A DNA stretch of 64,000 nt from Closterium sp. NIES-65 (GCA_948144175.1 CANXME010002087.1:2663501-2727500); one strand, 5' to 3'. Positions 1 through 12,576 are shown, counted from the first letter of the stretch. Translations and numbers: made by a program. Notes: generated by a model from the sequence alone, not told the origin.

Positions 1-262
1 AGCTGACGGAGCCGCGCTGGGGCTCGTACGGAGCAAAGGTAGGTTGTTGCGGTTGATTTCCACGTGCGTAGGATGAACCATCGAGGCTCATTGGAGTCAT
101 GTCGTTGTTGTTGTTGCTGTTGTGTGACTGCGCAGGTGCCGATTGCTGGTGTTGCTCGTAGAAGGACATGAAGGAGAAAAGCTTCTCCATCATGCTCTGG
201 TCGAAGCCTGCAGGTTGATTTGCGGGAGTCTCGGTGGATGTTGTCCTGGGTCTCGTTGCCAT
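1..262 (-). CDS. gag-like N-terminus of element Z (partial)
   Basis: An open frame starts with ATG at 262 and runs off the window (about 87 residues seen). It begins MATRPRTTSTETPANQPAGF and continues with a short amphipathic stretch (MMEKLFSFMSFYEQHQQ) and an Asn-rich run. The position just inside the primer-binding site is the reason to call it gag; no diagnostic gag domain is visible in this short piece. Confidence 0.5.
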   Translation of the reverse strand, partial: MATRPRTTSTETPANQPAGFDQSMMEKLFSFMSFYEQHQQSAPAQSHNSNNNNDMTPMSLDGSSYARGNQPQQPTFAPYEPQRGSVS

Positions 263-411
263 ACCCTCCTCTGTGTAGGCTAGAGGCAGGAGGTGGAGTA
301 GGAGTAGTGCCGGGAGAACCAATAGAGGAACTCCTTTCCTTCTGAGTAGCCATGTCTTCTGATGTTGTAGGTGTCTTGATAGTTGAATTCCCCTTGATAG
401 CTCTCATACCA

Positions 412-819
412 TGTTGGGCTGAGAAAATAGACCTTAGGATCTTTATAGGGGTGAACTCTGGGTAGAACTGATGTAGTAGCGGAAGCGTTTAATGAAGAGT
501 TGTGAACCACCTTGCGCAAGTATGTGAGGGCAAAGTTGATTAATTAAAGTAGAGAGATACAAGATTATATAAGAGTACAAGGAATACGAAGAGATACGGC
601 TCCAACTATTTTACTGTTGATGTTGCGGTTCGATACAATGATGACTCGGGCAACTGCTCTGTAACGAATCAGTTGTGTGTCCTTGCTGTCGCGCTGCACT
701 TGTCAGGTCAAAGGTCGCTGACCTTTGACTTTCGCGTAGCCTCCAGCAACTGCTCAACCTTCGCTTCTGACTTGGTGTTTCGACACGACAGAGGCGCTTA
801 GAGTTAATTGTTTCCAACA
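412..819 (-). repeat. LTR of element Z
   Basis: The LTR is bounded by a perfect 6-bp inverted repeat, TGTTGG at 412 and CCAACA ending at 819. On the minus strand it contains a TATATAAT box (complement of 564-571), suitable as the element's promoter. The primer-binding site abuts its inner edge directly. Confidence 0.75.
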
Positions 820-999
820 GCCATCACATGCGACGCGTTAGTGACATCCTTTTTATTAGTGGTATACTGATGCATCAGGATTTTTACAAACGCAACACTG
901 ATATTTCAGGCTTTTTTTCTTTGGAACACTGTCAATCAGAGTTTACACACAGGGGGACCCTGATGGGTTGAGGACCCTAAAACTGAATCTGAGGGCCTG
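820..999. other. Possible hAT-type transposon relic (right terminus)
   Basis: The stretch is rich in TGAT..CAGG and poly-T motifs like the non-autonomous hAT element at 56962-58515, and ends GAATCTGAGGGCCTG at 999, close to that element's right end (GAATCTGAGGCCCTG). A matching left end was not found, possibly because element Z inserted here. Tentative. Confidence 0.35.
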
Positions 1000-1171
1000 A
1001 TTAGAAGGTTCATTTGCGCGCTTGTCGGGAGCCCACTTGGACTGGAGATAATGGAGTTTACAGATTGTGTTGTTTCATGCGACTGCTAATAGTTCAAAAA
1101 TTATGCTATTAGTTCCCCTCCATGCTAGGCAGGGGATGCGGTAGCATAGTTTTTGGGTCGTTAGCTTTCAC
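1000..1171. repeat. Dispersed repeat, copy 1 (left part)
   Basis: Around 1055-1160 the sequence (CAGATTGTGTTGTTTCATG ... CCATGCTAGGCA.GGGAT.CGGTAGCATAG) matches 30622-30715 plus 37873-37890. Copy 1 is interrupted by copia A, copy 2 by copia D. A second shared block (GATTGTAATAGGT.GCTTC.CAACC) occurs beyond each insertion, at 9087-9111 and 38240-38264. The nature of the repeat is unknown. Confidence 0.5.
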
Positions 1172-1298
1172 TGTCAGACTTATATGACTTAGCCTATGTA
1201 GGCTATAGTGGGGTAGCACATATGGAGTACAACACATTTCTAGGGTTTGTACTTGTACCCAACCTTTCCTCTAGTCAATCATTCCTCGTTCTTTCACA
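1172..1298 (+). repeat. 5' LTR of copia A
   Basis: 127 bp, TG...CA bounded. The primer site TGGTATAGAGTAGGTTCC follows immediately at 1299. It matches the 3' end of plant initiator Met-tRNA imperfectly. Confidence 0.9.
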
Positions 1299-2275
1299 TG
1301 GTATAGAGTAGGTTCCCTAGTGGGAACGTCTCCTAGGGCCCAAGGAAAAATCGATTTTTTTTCTTGCCCAAACGCGCTTCGCCCCTGCCCGAGTCGCGCC
1401 CCGTGTGCCTACCCTCCCGTCGAGGCCTCTGCCCTCAGTGGCCCGTCGCGCTCCCTTTCGGCCCCGTAGCAGCCCCTCTCACGGCCCCTCTCACGGCCCT
1501 TCGCAGCCCCTTCATGGCCCCTCGCGGCCCCTTCGTGGCCCTGTCGCCGCCCCTAGCGGCCCCGTCGCCGACCTTTGAGGCCCCTCGCGACACCCTTCGC
1601 GGCCCCATCACCGCAAATAGCGGCCCCGTCGCCGCCCTTCGAGGCCCCTCGCGGCCCCTTCTCGGCCCCGTCGACGCCCTTCGCGGCCCACTCGCCGCCC
1701 CTAGCGGCCCCGTCACCGCCCTATGAGGCCCCTCGCGGCCCCTTCGCGGCCCCGTCGCCGCCCCTAGCGGCCCCGTCGCCGCACGTGACACTTCGCGGCC
1801 CCGTCGCCGCCTGTAGCCGCCCCGTCGCCGCTCTTCGAGGCCCCTTGCGGCCCCTTCTCCGCCCCGTCGCCGCCCTTCGCGGCCCCGTCGCCGCCTGTCT
1901 CGGCCCCGTTGCCGCCCTTTGCGACCCCGTCACCGCCCTTCACGGCCCCGTCGCCACCCTTCCCGGCCCCTTCTCGGCTCCTCCGCCACCTCCAGCAGCC
2001 GCCGCCAGCAGCAACCGCAGCCGCCGCCAGCAGCAGCCAACAGCAGCAGACGCCGCCGATTGCAGCGGCGGCCGCCGACAGCAGCAGCCGTCGCCGCCGA
2101 CAGCCGCACCTGCCGCCGCCGCTGACAGCAGGAGCCGCCGCCGCGATCGCGGCCCTGTCCCTGCCGACGCGCCTCGGCTCTGCCCCACCGCTTGCGGGCC
2201 CCTACCCACCCGCCCTGGTAAGCACTGCCGAGCCACGCCTGCTGCTGCTGCCCCTAGCCTGCTGCCTCTACTGTC
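1299..2275 (+). repeat. GC-rich tandem-repeat leader of copia A
   Basis: From about 1380 to 1990 the leader between primer site and gag is a degenerate tandem array of units such as GGCCCCGTCGCCGCCC and CCCTTCGCGGCCCC. It then passes through a CAG/CCG-rich part. Long overlapping open frames on both strands here come from base composition, not from genes. Confidence 0.8.
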
Positions 2276-3500
2276 ATGGCTACCACTAGCGTTCTAGTCT
2301 TTGATGCGGAGGGTCGGGCTGTTGACTTTGAGGTCTGGGTCAATAATCTACAGCTTTTCCTATAGTGTGATAGAAAGGACGGTCTCTCACTGTTCGATCT
2401 CACGTCTGGCGCCTCTGCTGCCCCTGCTGCCGATGGTGACAGCACTGTTTGCTCACAGTGGGCCACACACGATGCTGGTGCCAGTCTTGCTGTGCATAGT
2501 CACTTGCCGTCCACTGAGCGCCCGCACTTTAGTCATTACAAGAGTGCTAAGACCTTGTACGATGCTGTAGTTGCACGCTACTCTTCCCCTGCCACTGCTC
2601 CCCTTAGCCTCCTCATGCTGCCGTACCTGTTTCATGACCACGCTGCCTTTCCCATAGTCGCTGACCTAATTATGCACATTCGTACTAGTGACACCAGCTA
2701 CCGTGCTGCGCTTCCAGCTAAAGTCTGCGCCAAGAAGCCCCCCCCCTCCCATGTACATCACACTCTACTACATAGTCACCCGGCTCCCTGACTCCCTTTG
2801 CTCGGTCAGGGACCACTTCCTCTCTGTTTGCCCCACCACACTCACTGTTGACCTCCTCGAGGAGCGCCTCCTGGCAGCTGAGAAGCGGATAGTCGCTGTA
2901 GGAGCCTCTCGTGGTGACCCTCGTGCCCCTGTCTTTGAGGGGTGCTCCCCCTCTCCCCTTTTGCCCTCTGTTGCCTCTGCTGCTACCGTCGACTTCGTTG
3001 GCACCGAGTTGGTCCGCGCTGCGTCTGCCCCTAGCGGGAGACGTCGCACCGGCAAGGGGAATGGGGGCAATGGCGCTAGAGGGGCTGGCAGGGGCGGTGG
3101 AGGTGGCGGTGGAGGCGGCGGAGGGAGTGGGGGTGGCGATGGGAGTGGTGACGGGGGTGGGGGCTTCGGTGGTGGCGGCGGAGGCGGCAGCGGCGGTGGC
3201 AGCGGCGGCGGTGGCGGTGGGAGCGGAGGAGGAGGCGGTGGCGGCAGTGGCTGAGGTGGCGGCGGCGGAGGTGGAGCTGGTCGGGGTGGCTCTGCGCAGC
3301 GGAGCGGCTTTGGTGGTGGTCAATGCCAGCAGTAGCAGCGCACTCGTGAGACCCCGCCCCCCCAACAGCTTCGTGAGTGGTACGCTACGCGTCAGCGGGG
3401 TGGGGGTGCTGGTCCTTGTGCCTACGTCCTGCGTACCGGCGACCGCACAAGTGAGCTGTGCGGTGGCCCGCACACCATGAAGCGCTGCTTCGGCCGCCTT
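2276..3500 (+). pseudogene. gag region of copia A (broken)
   Basis: Starts at ATG 2276 in the same context as the gag starts of copies B, D and E (ATGGCTA..., then a VFDAEGRAVDF-like segment). A glycine-rich tract follows at about 3055-3300, then the variant zinc-knuckle segment near 3420-3500. Old copy with several breaks. Confidence 0.8.
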
Positions 3501-6500
3501 ATGGACGCTGGGCGTCTCCAGTTCCCTGATGCCACTGAGATCCCCCGCTGGGGCATGCTGCTTAGGTCGGGGGTTGCTATCTTTGATCTCGATTATGATG
3601 CCATTCTTGCTACCATGTATGTTGTTTCTACTAGTGATGAGGGTGACGGTTACCTGTTTGTTCCGCCTGACCCCGGCATTGAGGCTGCTTCTCTAAGTGC
3701 TGGTGAGGTTGCTGCTCTAGGTGCTAGTGCGTCTGCTGCCCCAGGTACTGGTGCGTCTGCTCTCTCAGGTACCACGTCGGCACAAGCCTTCCACACCTTC
3801 ACCCTTGACTCGGGTGCTTCCCGCTCCTTCTTTCCAGACCGCACCATGCTTACGCCGCTTAGTCGGCCAGTTGCGGTCTCCTAGGCCGACCCCTCTGGGG
3901 GTCCTGTCCTTGCCCACTTCTCCACTGTCTTATCTTGTCTGGCGCCCCCCTCTAGCACCCTGTCAGGTCTCTACCTCCCCTCGTTCTCTATGATGGGGGG
4001 TTTGACCAGTTCACTCCTCCAAGTCAGCGGGTGACCCACTGCACGTGTGCTGGGACGGGCCGACACTTGGCCACATTTACCCGTTAGCCGGGGTCGAGCC
4101 TGTACTACTAAGTCTCCTCCGGTTGCTAAGTCTGGTCACGTAGCTGCGTCGGGTCAGGTTTTTGCTGCAACGTCCACGTCTGGTCCTAAGTCTGCTCCCT
4201 GCTCGTGCCGTCTCCTGTCCCACCAGACTCTCCTTTGGCACCACCGCCTTGGTCACCCCTCCCTGCCTCATCTCCGAGGCATGGCCTCCCGTTACCTTGT
4301 CTCTAGTCTCCCCCGGTCCCTCCCTCCCCTCCCTCCAGGGCCTGCCCCTACCTGCGTTCCCTGCGTCGAGGGGCGGCAGCATGCCGCTCCTCACTTCTCC
4401 GAGTTTCCTCCGACAGAGGCTTCGCTGCAGACTCTTTACATGGACGTGTGGGGCCCCGCACGCGTCCGTGGCTAGGGTCACTAGCGTTACTTCCTGTTGG
4501 TGGTTGACAACTATTTGCGTTACACCACGGTGTTCCCCTTGCGCAGCAAGGGTGACATCACTTAGGTGTTGATCGACTGGATCCGCGCAGCTCGTCTCCA
4601 GCTCAGGGAGAGTTTCCGCTCGGACTTTCCTGTTCTGCGTCTGCACTCTGGCAGAGGAGGGGAGTTTTCCTCTGCCCGTCTGGGAGCCTTCTGTCGTGCA
4701 CAGGGCATCCGCCAGACGTTCACCCTTCCGGCCTCTTCACAGCAAAATCGGATTGCTGAGCGCCGCATTTGCATGGTCATGGACGTCGCTCGTACGTCCA
4801 TGATCCATGTGGCTGCTCCCCATTTTCTGTGGCCGTTTGCGGTTCGGTGCTCAGCGCATCAGATCAACCTTCAGCCCCGGGTCTCCTTGCTAGAGACCTC
4901 CCCCACCTTGCGGTGGACGAGGAAGGTTGGCGATGCGTCTGCGTTTCGCGTCTGGGGATCTCGGGCGTTTGTCCATGACTTGTCTGCAGACAAGCTGTCC
5001 CCCCGTGCTGTTCCCTGCGTCTTCCTTGGCTTCCCCCCCTGACGCGCATGGTTGGCAGTTTTACCACCACACCTCGCGCCGTGTTCTGTCCTCCCAGGAC
5101 GACACGTTTGACGAGTCAGTTCCTTACTACCGTCTCTTCTCCTACCGCACTGCGCCCCTCCCCCCGCCGCTGCGCTTCCTTGCGTCAGGTCCCCCCCCGG
5201 TAGACCCTCTCCCCCCTCAGGGTCCTGCCCCGTCAGGTGTGTCCCAGGTAGACGCAGTCGAGCCTGTCAAGGTATCTGTTGACTCTGGTGCTGCTAGGGG
5301 TGCAGAGCCTGGGGGTGCTGGGTCTGGGGGTGCTGAGACTGGGGGTGCTGAGCGTGGGGTTGCTTAGTCTGGGGGTGCGGAGCCTTGGGGTGCGGAGCCT
5401 GGGGTTGCTGAGCTTGGGGGTGCGGAGCCTAGGGGTGCTGGATCTGCTCGTTTGGCCTCTGGCAGTGCTGGGTCTAGGGGAACTTCGGGTGCTTCGTCTC
5501 GGTGGGAGCTACCCTCTTTACAGGAGCTCCGCCAGTGGTTTGCCCGGCGCTGGAGCCGTGCTGCTGGAGCTGGAGGTGCTAGTGTTGCTGCTGACTCTTG
5601 GGTCGGCGCTGGATATACTGGAGCCACTTGTCCTAGAGGTGCTAGTACTAGCGGTACTGGAGCTTCTGGGACTGGGGGTGCTGCTGGGTCTGCTGGAGTT
5701 GGTCCTGTTGGAGGTGCTGCTGGTGCTACTGGAGGTACTGGAGGTACTGATGCTGCTGGGCCTTGAGATGCTCCTGGTGCTGGAGCTGCTGGCGGTGCTG
5801 GAGCTGACGGTCCTACTGGAGTTGGTGCTGCTGGAGCTGCTGGAGCCTGAGCTGCTGGGGGTGTTGGCGCTGGAGGTGATGCTGGCGCTCGTGCTTCTCA
5901 GGGTGCTGGAGTTGGCGCTGCTTGAGCTGGAGGTGCTGCTGGCGCTGGTGCTGCCGCAAGGGGTACGTGTGCTGTCCCTGCTGCTTCTAAAGGCACTGCG
6001 CGGCCGCAGCCTTACTTCGTTTTGCTCCGTGAGCAGGTTCTTGGTCTCCCGCCTTCTATTAGTCCTGCTCCTCCCTTAGAGTGTCCATAGCCTGTGCAGT
6101 CCTGGTCACAGTTACAGCATGCCTCCCCCCTGCCTGCTCTTTCTCCCTACACTGGTCCTACTGGAGGTCTTGCTGAGCGTCGTGAGCCTGCGTCTCGTCC
6201 TGCGTCGCCTGTTCGTGCTGCTCGCACTAGTAGTCGTGCTCCGCGTCCGCGTCCTCCTGCGGTCCCAGACACACAATAGATGGCACTGCGTCCTTCCACT
6301 GCTCCACTGCGTGTCCGTTTGCCGTCTCCTCTAGAGTCCTCTCTTTGTGCTCTTGCTGACCCTGAGTTGGACTCCCTTCGTGCTGCCAGCCCTAGTGTTG
6401 TGCTCTCACTGACCCTTCCTTTGAGTCCACTGCTGCGTCTTTTTTAGTTGGTGAGCTTGTCGACTTTGCTGCGCGCTGTCATCTAGACTATGCCGCTAGT

Positions 6501-8160
6501 CTTGTTGCTGAGTCTGCCTGTCCTCCGTCCGTCGGGGTTGAGTGTGCTCTTAGCACGGACGTCCTCGAGGAAAGGCAAGAGGAGTTCCAGTGTTTTGCTG
6601 CTGCTTTGCCTCATCTCGTGTCCACGCTGATTGCCCCTGAGGGAGACCCGAATGAACCAAACATCCCGACTCCTCGATCGTATGCTGAGGCGATCGAGGG
6701 TCCCTACTCCTCTCAGTGGCAGCTAGCTATGGACGCAGAGATGGCTTCTTGGAAGTCCACAGGCACCTACGTCGACGAGGTTTCCCCACATGGACGAACA
6801 TTGTCAGTGGCATGTGGATTTTCAGGGTGAAGCGGCCGTCGGGTTCTTTGCCTATCTTCAAGGCGCGTTACGTGGCTCGAGGCTTCAGTCAGCAGCAGGA
6901 AGTTGACTACTTTCAGACCTTCTCTCCCACAAGGAAGATGACAGCTCTTTGGGTGCTGCAACACATAGTCGCTTAGCGCGACTACAAGCTTCATTCTCTT
7001 GACTTCAGCACAGCTTTCCTGCAGGGCAGCCTGCACGAGGAGATCTGGCTACGCCGCCCACCTGGCTTTACTGGGTTGTTTCCTCCTGGTAACTAGTGGA
7101 GCCTCCGGCGGCCAGTCTACGGTCTCCGCCAGGCGCCCCGTGAATTGCACGACACACTGAGGACTACACTTGCGGCTCTTAAGTTTGCTCCTTCACTGCC
7201 GGCGTGTCGGTGTTTCTGCACACCGACACCTCTTTGCCACTACTGACACTGCTGGACTCGCCCACGTGAAGTCCGAGCTGTAGAAGAGACACACGTGCAC
7301 AGACGTGGGTGAACTGCGCAGCTACCTTGGCTTGCAGATCACCCGGGACAGAGCACAGCGCACCATTACCCTGACTTAGTCACACATGGTGCATTAGGTT
7401 CTTCGGCGCTTCGACTTCACGTACTCCTCGCCTCAGGCCACTCCTCTGTCTACTCGCCACTTGCTCTCAGCTCTGCCTTCGGATGAGTCTATAGAGCCGA
7501 GTGGCCTGTACCCAGAGCTTGTTGGCTGCCTCATGTACCTGATGACCTGGACTCGACCTGACCTTGCATACCATCTTAGCATCTTGGCACGCTATGTTGC
7601 TCTTGGGAGACACCGACCAGAGCACATGGCTGCAGCAAAGAGGGTGTTGCGCTACTTGTGCAGTACGTCGGGCATGGGGCCAGTGCTTGGAGGGCGGCGT
7701 TCAGTGGTCCTCACAGGTCACGCAGACGCTTCTTGGGCTGACGACCAGGCTACGCAGCAGTCGTCACAGGGTTACACCTTCAGCCTTGGCTCCGGCTCTG
7801 TTTCGTGGCGGTCTACCTGCTCGTCTTCTGTTCTCGGCTCCAGTTGTGAGGCTGAGATCTACGCGGGGGCCATGGCTGCACAAGAGCTACGCAGGCTCAC
7901 CTACCTGCTGACTGACCTAGGAGAGCCGCCTCGTTCTGCTCCAGTTCTGTACGTAGACAACAAGGCCATGCTGGCCTTGTGTCGGGAGCACAGACTGGAG
8001 CACAGAACGAAGCACATTGCTCTTGGCTACGTCCTTGCTCGTGAGCTGCAGCAGCGTTTCAGCTGCGCCTTGCTTACGTGGCCTCTGAGGCCAACACTGC
8101 TGATATCTTTACCAAGGCACTTCCGCTTTGAGATCATCAGCGCTGCTGTACGATGCTAGG
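3500..8160 (+). pseudogene. pol region of copia A (protease, integrase, RT, RNase H; broken)
   Basis: Recognisable parts in order: retropepsin motif LDSGAS near 3810; pre-integrase HHCC zinc region 4225-4400 (LWHHRLGHPS, CVPCVEGRQ); integrase core about 4430-5050; Gly/Ala/Glu-rich linker 5280-6050; reverse transcriptase about 6600-7440; RNase H about 7640-8150 with GHADASWADD and YVDNKAMLAL. The order integrase before RT assigns it to copia. Many breaks. Confidence 0.85.
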
Positions 8161-8394
8161 TGTTGTGCCTACTTGGCCTCACTTGCTCAATTCTTGACCT
8201 TGCTTGTACTGTGATCTTTCTAGACTTGCACTTGCTTGTTTACCTTTATATATGATATTGCATGTGAACTGGCCTTTTGGCCTTGAACTTATGCTCGGAA
8301 TGTGTGGTGACGTTGTGATCCACCCTAAGCTTGCTTTGCTTTGCTTGACTGGTCTTGTGACCTCTTGTTCTCCCCCACTTTGCCGATGAGGGTG

Positions 8395-8701
8395 TGTCAG
8401 ACTTATATGACTTAGCCTATGTAGGCTATAGTGGGGTAGCACATATGAAGTACAACACATTTCTAGGGTTTGTACTGTTACGGTAGTAAGCAGAGTAAGG
8501 AGCCATAGCTAGGGCTAGCAAGCTAGGCAAGAGAGAAATGAAGAAAGGAGGAGTTTTACTAACAGTAGTTGGGATACATATAGCAAACCCTAATAGGGTT
8601 GTACTCACTATAGAGCACCCCACTACAGGCTAGATAATAACATTCTGACATGTATCTGTACCTACCCTTTGCTCTAGTTAATCATTCCTCGATCTTTCAC
8701 A
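8395..8701 (+). repeat. 3' LTR of copia A, split by a solo LTR
   Basis: Matches the 5' LTR in two blocks, 8395-8475 and about 8656-8701, with another element's LTR between them. The purine-rich tract just upstream ends GATGAGGGTG. Confidence 0.88.
8476..8650 (-). mobile_element. Solo LTR of the T (TRIM-like) family, nested in copia A
   Basis: 175 bp from TGTTACGG to TTCTGACA, flanked by TGTAC (8471-8475) and TGTAT (8651-8655), a 5-bp duplication with one mismatch. It matches the LTRs of element T (30140-30315) and the solo copy at 9234. Orientation is taken from that similarity. Confidence 0.85.
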
Positions 8702-9228
8702 TTCACACATCTTTATTATTATAATTTACATCATAGATTGCCAATAACAGGTAAGCATTATTTGTATTGAACATAAAGCATGAATTTATCTTATCATATA
8801 ATATATTACATAATATATCGTATTTTATAATATTGTTATATTCATCCACATTCACCAATCATTATATTCATCTTTTCATAATCTGGAAGATTATATTGTA
8901 GTAAAGTACAACAATGTGAATCACAGAAACGAAATAGTTGTCCAAAAAATTAGAACGACCACGCTAGTAAAATTGAACTAGGCATGACCTCTTTGAGGTT
9001 ACATAGCAAGCAATTAGTGCATCTATTTTTTCTTCGCATTTGATTATAAATAAATAAATAGAATGTGAAAAAACAATGTCCACGTTGATTGTAATAGGTC
9101 GCTTCACAACCAAAAAAAAAAAAAAACAAGAGGCTACTAAATCTTCTTAGGGTTGCGAAACGCTTTGCGTTTTCCAAAATTACATTCATCAATGTACATT
9201 TTCAAACTGTATGAAATGCACGAGGCAA
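8702..9228. other. AT-rich flank without a gene
   Basis: AT-rich sequence that continues the dispersed repeat interrupted by copia A. It includes the block GATTGTAATAGGTCGCTTC at 9087 shared with 38240. No coding region or RNA gene was recognised. Confidence 0.6.
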
Positions 9229-9233
9229 CAATA

Positions 9234-9413
9234 TGTTGAGATAGAGGCGAGGAATTAGGCGCCATAGCTAGGAGAACCCTAGCTAGGCAAGAAACAGTTT
9301 AGGCAAAAGAGGAGGTTCACTAGAAAGCAGCAGGATACATATAGGGAACCCTAAGGGGTTGTACTCGCTATAGAGTACCCCACTGCAGGCTAGAGAACAA
9401 TAACATTCTGACA
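9234..9413 (-). mobile_element. Solo LTR of the T (TRIM-like) family
   Basis: 180 bp, TGTTGAG ... TTCTGACA, flanked by a perfect 5-bp duplication CAATA (9229-9233 and 9414-9418). It is related to the LTRs at 8476 and 30140. No internal region remains, as expected after LTR-LTR recombination. Confidence 0.88.
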
Positions 9414-9596
9414 CAATATTGATGAGTATTACTGAAGCCTTTTTAGTTGAATTCTCCACATTCAATCAATTTCATGCTATATACTTATATGCTTTGTGTT
9501 GTGGTAAAAGAGGAAATCAAACTAAATGTTGATAGTCTTGCAAGAAGAATTTGGTATTACAGATCTAAAAGAAACTGCAAAAGGAAACTGTAAGGA

Positions 9597-9861
9597 TTTA
9601 CAGAATCCTTACTGAGGCACTCGTTAGCGAGGCCATCCCGAGGGTCACGCGACAAACCTGTCCTTCCTATTTCGTCGCACCGAACCACTCCCGAGTCGCC
9701 TCCGCTCCAATCGCAACCATCACCGAACCATCCTCGCCCAACCTCTCCGCCTAGCTAGGACTTCCCCTATTTAGTCATGCCTTTCTCATTGCATAGTCAT
9801 TTAGTACTCAGTCATTCTCGTTATTCGTTTTACTTCGCACTCTGCAGGTTCATTGATAACA
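9597..9861 (+). repeat. Left LTR of element F
   Basis: 265 bp alignable with 12577-12841, ending TTCATTGATAACA. It may begin slightly upstream at 9589 (TGTAAGG). Confidence 0.8.
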
Positions 9862-12576
9862 CTTGGTATCAGAGCTACTTTCCTAGCCTACCCCCGCTTT
9901 TTAGAGTGTAGTACCCCTCGGGGGGGGGGGGGGGGGACGAGGAAGGATGTCTTGGAGTCCAGGAGTTGCGTAGGCCAGCGAGGAGAACGAGTTAGTTTCT
10001 CCTCGCGACCATAGTTTTACGGGTACTCCGCCCAACCTGAAGTGCAGCGGCTTTTACTGCATGGTGGGCGCGTCATCGAGTATTTCGGCAGGAGTGCACG
10101 TGGACAGACGGGAACTTCAGACTTGCCGACACTTACGGGTTGCTACAGAAAACGGAGTGGCTAAATTGCACTCAGGATGAGTCGGACGCAGGCGGCGAGG
10201 GCAATTCGGGCCCATACACCCCGAAGAACACTCGGATGACGTTGCGTGCCTGGTACTGTTAACTGCTGGCCAGCAATTTCGAGAGTGGATTCCCTGTAAG
10301 GAAGTCATTTTCGGGGACAGCCTCAACAGCCCACGATTAAACGGTGTTCAAGGTACCATGCCGACAGTTACGGAGGAGAGTGGTACAGGCCGCCAGGACA
10401 CACGAGATGAAACTGCCCAACGGTTAAGCGGGGGTTGAAGAACGACGTAAAGGGCATGTTAAAAGCCGGTGTGAACGATTTGTGACCTTCCGTCGCTCGA
10501 ACCTCACCATCCCCACCAAGTTTCTAGTTCTGACTCATGCAGTCAACTTGCTTGGCCGAATAATGGGGGTGAACACGGGCCTACCCTGTGCTGGTTAAAG
10601 GTACCTGGATTGGTGCTCGTTCAACAGCTGTACAGAAAAAACAAAAAAAAGGTGGAGTTGCGGCACTGTTCTACTTCGACAAAAGCAGAGTGGGTGAAAC
10701 AGCACGCGAAAAAATCGGGGCGCCGCATGACAACAATGGTGTAGTTTGCTGGTTTCTCCTGACCCGGGCGTCTACACGAGGTGACAGCGCAGCGGCGGAG
10801 CTGGAACCAAGAGCTGTGGAGTTTTAGTGGCGCGACGGCACGATGGGCTGCAAAGCGGTTGGGAATGATTTCCTTTTAACTAAGGCTACCCCGACTCCGA
10901 TAGACTTTTCTTCTCCATCGTGGCTGGGTTTGTGCGGGCAACATCGACTATACCTCATCCGATAAATGTGGACGCTGGGTGAACGGCGGGAAGTGGAATT
11001 GTCGGGGGGTGAAACGACCAAAAAATTATGAAGTTGCGGGTATTTCTTCGCTTCTTGGAGTGCGGTTGAGTCGTTGGGGGACCTCGCCTGGAGGGCACTT
11101 TTCGAAGTTGCCTGGCAAGAAACACAATGGCAAAGATACCTAGGACCCCCGGTATTTAAATGCACACCTCGGGAAATTCTTCAGAAAAAGGGAAGCGTGG
11201 GAGCAGTCATAGCTTCGGGATCTATCGACAGGCAACGAGCGATGTGGTGAAACATCTGCAAAGCGCTGGTGGGAGAAAAAGGATTTTTTGTTAAGCGACA
11301 TTGACGAGAGCAGTTTTGACGACGCAGTCAACGGTGTTGATGCCTCTAGGTTCCGTGAAATTCGGTCTCGGAATAGCCCAGGGCAGTCCCCGGTTCTCGA
11401 TTGAACCCACATGCTGGGGTCGGGTAGCCGACGGAAACTGATGGTGACCGAGTGGGCGGCTATAGCACGTCCGAGATTTTCAGAGGCGAACTGCAACTGC
11501 AACTGCGGCATCACGGGGTTTGATTCGAGCAACAATTTCGGAGTGTTTACGTGGGGACTTCTTGGTTTTACGGCAAGGTGCGCCGACAATTTCGGAGGAG
11601 TTGCGGCGTTTGGTTAAACGCGCGCGTCAAACGGAGGGGGGCAGCACTACGAGATTTACACAGAACTTTTCAGGGGTACGAAGGACTTATGACAAACTGA
11701 AGAAGGCGGCAGCAACAGTGAAGGGGGGGAGCGACAGCTGTGAAATTTCATCAATCATCGACGCATTACGACAAAACTCTCGGAGAAACCATTTCCAACT
11801 CTGCTATCGACAACTCGCCTTTGACCCGCCCACGACAACTGCATTATTTCTCAGCTACGTCAGGAGCTGCCAGCTGCAACTGCTGAAGATATCGGCTGAT
11901 TCTGGCGAAGTGAAGACAAAACGGTTCAGTTCGAGTATTCGATAATTTTAGTTTCAGTTTCTGCTCTACATCTTCGGGTTCGCCCTCGAAGAAATTTTGG
12001 GCACGTAAATTCACCTGGGATTCGTCATCGAGTTTACACACCGACGCAAATTCACCTGGGTCTCTATGCTCACCAGTCTTCTCAGTGGGACTTAACTCCT
12101 GGTTTTGTTGGTTTTCATCTCGGCGCAGCTGCGAAGCTTTTCTGTGGAGCATTTCTTGAAGGGGGGGGGGGGGGAGAAAGTGCTTTGCACTATTTCTTTC
12201 CTCGGTAATCTCGGCACAATTTCTGACTATGTCAGAATGCAGCAGCACGACGGAGGACCGCGATCGCTGCTTCACGATCGACGGTTTCTGCAAAATCGCG
12301 ATTGAATTTCGCGTCAGCAGGTTCCCTCCAATCTCGCGTCAGTCTTCGACCGTCAGATCCACATCTGCTTCATCAACGGCCCACATTTCAACCTTCACTT
12401 CATATTGGGATAGTTCATTATCGACCGTCAGATCAAAATCGGACTACATCAACAGCCTACCTTCCAACCTTTTCAAAAATATTCTCGAAGGCATTTCGGC
12501 CGTCGGATTCAGCTAAAGGGGAGATCTACGGCATCCTTGCTAGTGTGGGGTCCGTTTTCAGTACAAGACTACTTTA

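Larger units (their letters stand above)
1..819 (-). mobile_element. LTR retrotransposon, 5' end only (element Z)
   Basis: A 408-bp LTR (412-819) is followed on the minus strand by a tRNA-primer site (complement of 398-411, reading TGGTATGAGAGCTA, initiator-Met type) and then a gag-like reading frame running off the left edge of the window. The 5 bp beyond the LTR (GCCAT, 820-824) would be one half of the target-site duplication; the other half is outside the window. The family (copia or gypsy) cannot be decided because no pol is visible. The visible part looks unbroken. Confidence 0.75.
1172..8701 (+). mobile_element. Ty1/copia retrotransposon, copy A
   Basis: Short 127-bp LTRs begin TGTCAG and end TTTCACA, flanked by a perfect 5-bp duplication TTCAC (1167-1171 and 8702-8706). 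Internal order is primer site, GC-repeat leader, gag, protease, integrase, low-complexity linker, reverse transcriptase, RNase H, which is the copia order. The two LTRs differ at about 7 of 127 positions, so this is one of the older copies, and its coding region carries many breaks. A foreign solo LTR sits in the 3' LTR. Confidence 0.93.

Noticed and set aside
1364-2297. Pro/Ala-rich open frames before copia A gag
   Set aside because: Leader tandem repeat of the element; same artefact in copies B, C, D and E.
9900-12500. Candidate genes inside element F (about 140-150-codon frames on both strands)
   Set aside because: No recognisable domain, overlapping frames on opposite strands and position between LTRs; treated as non-coding element interior.
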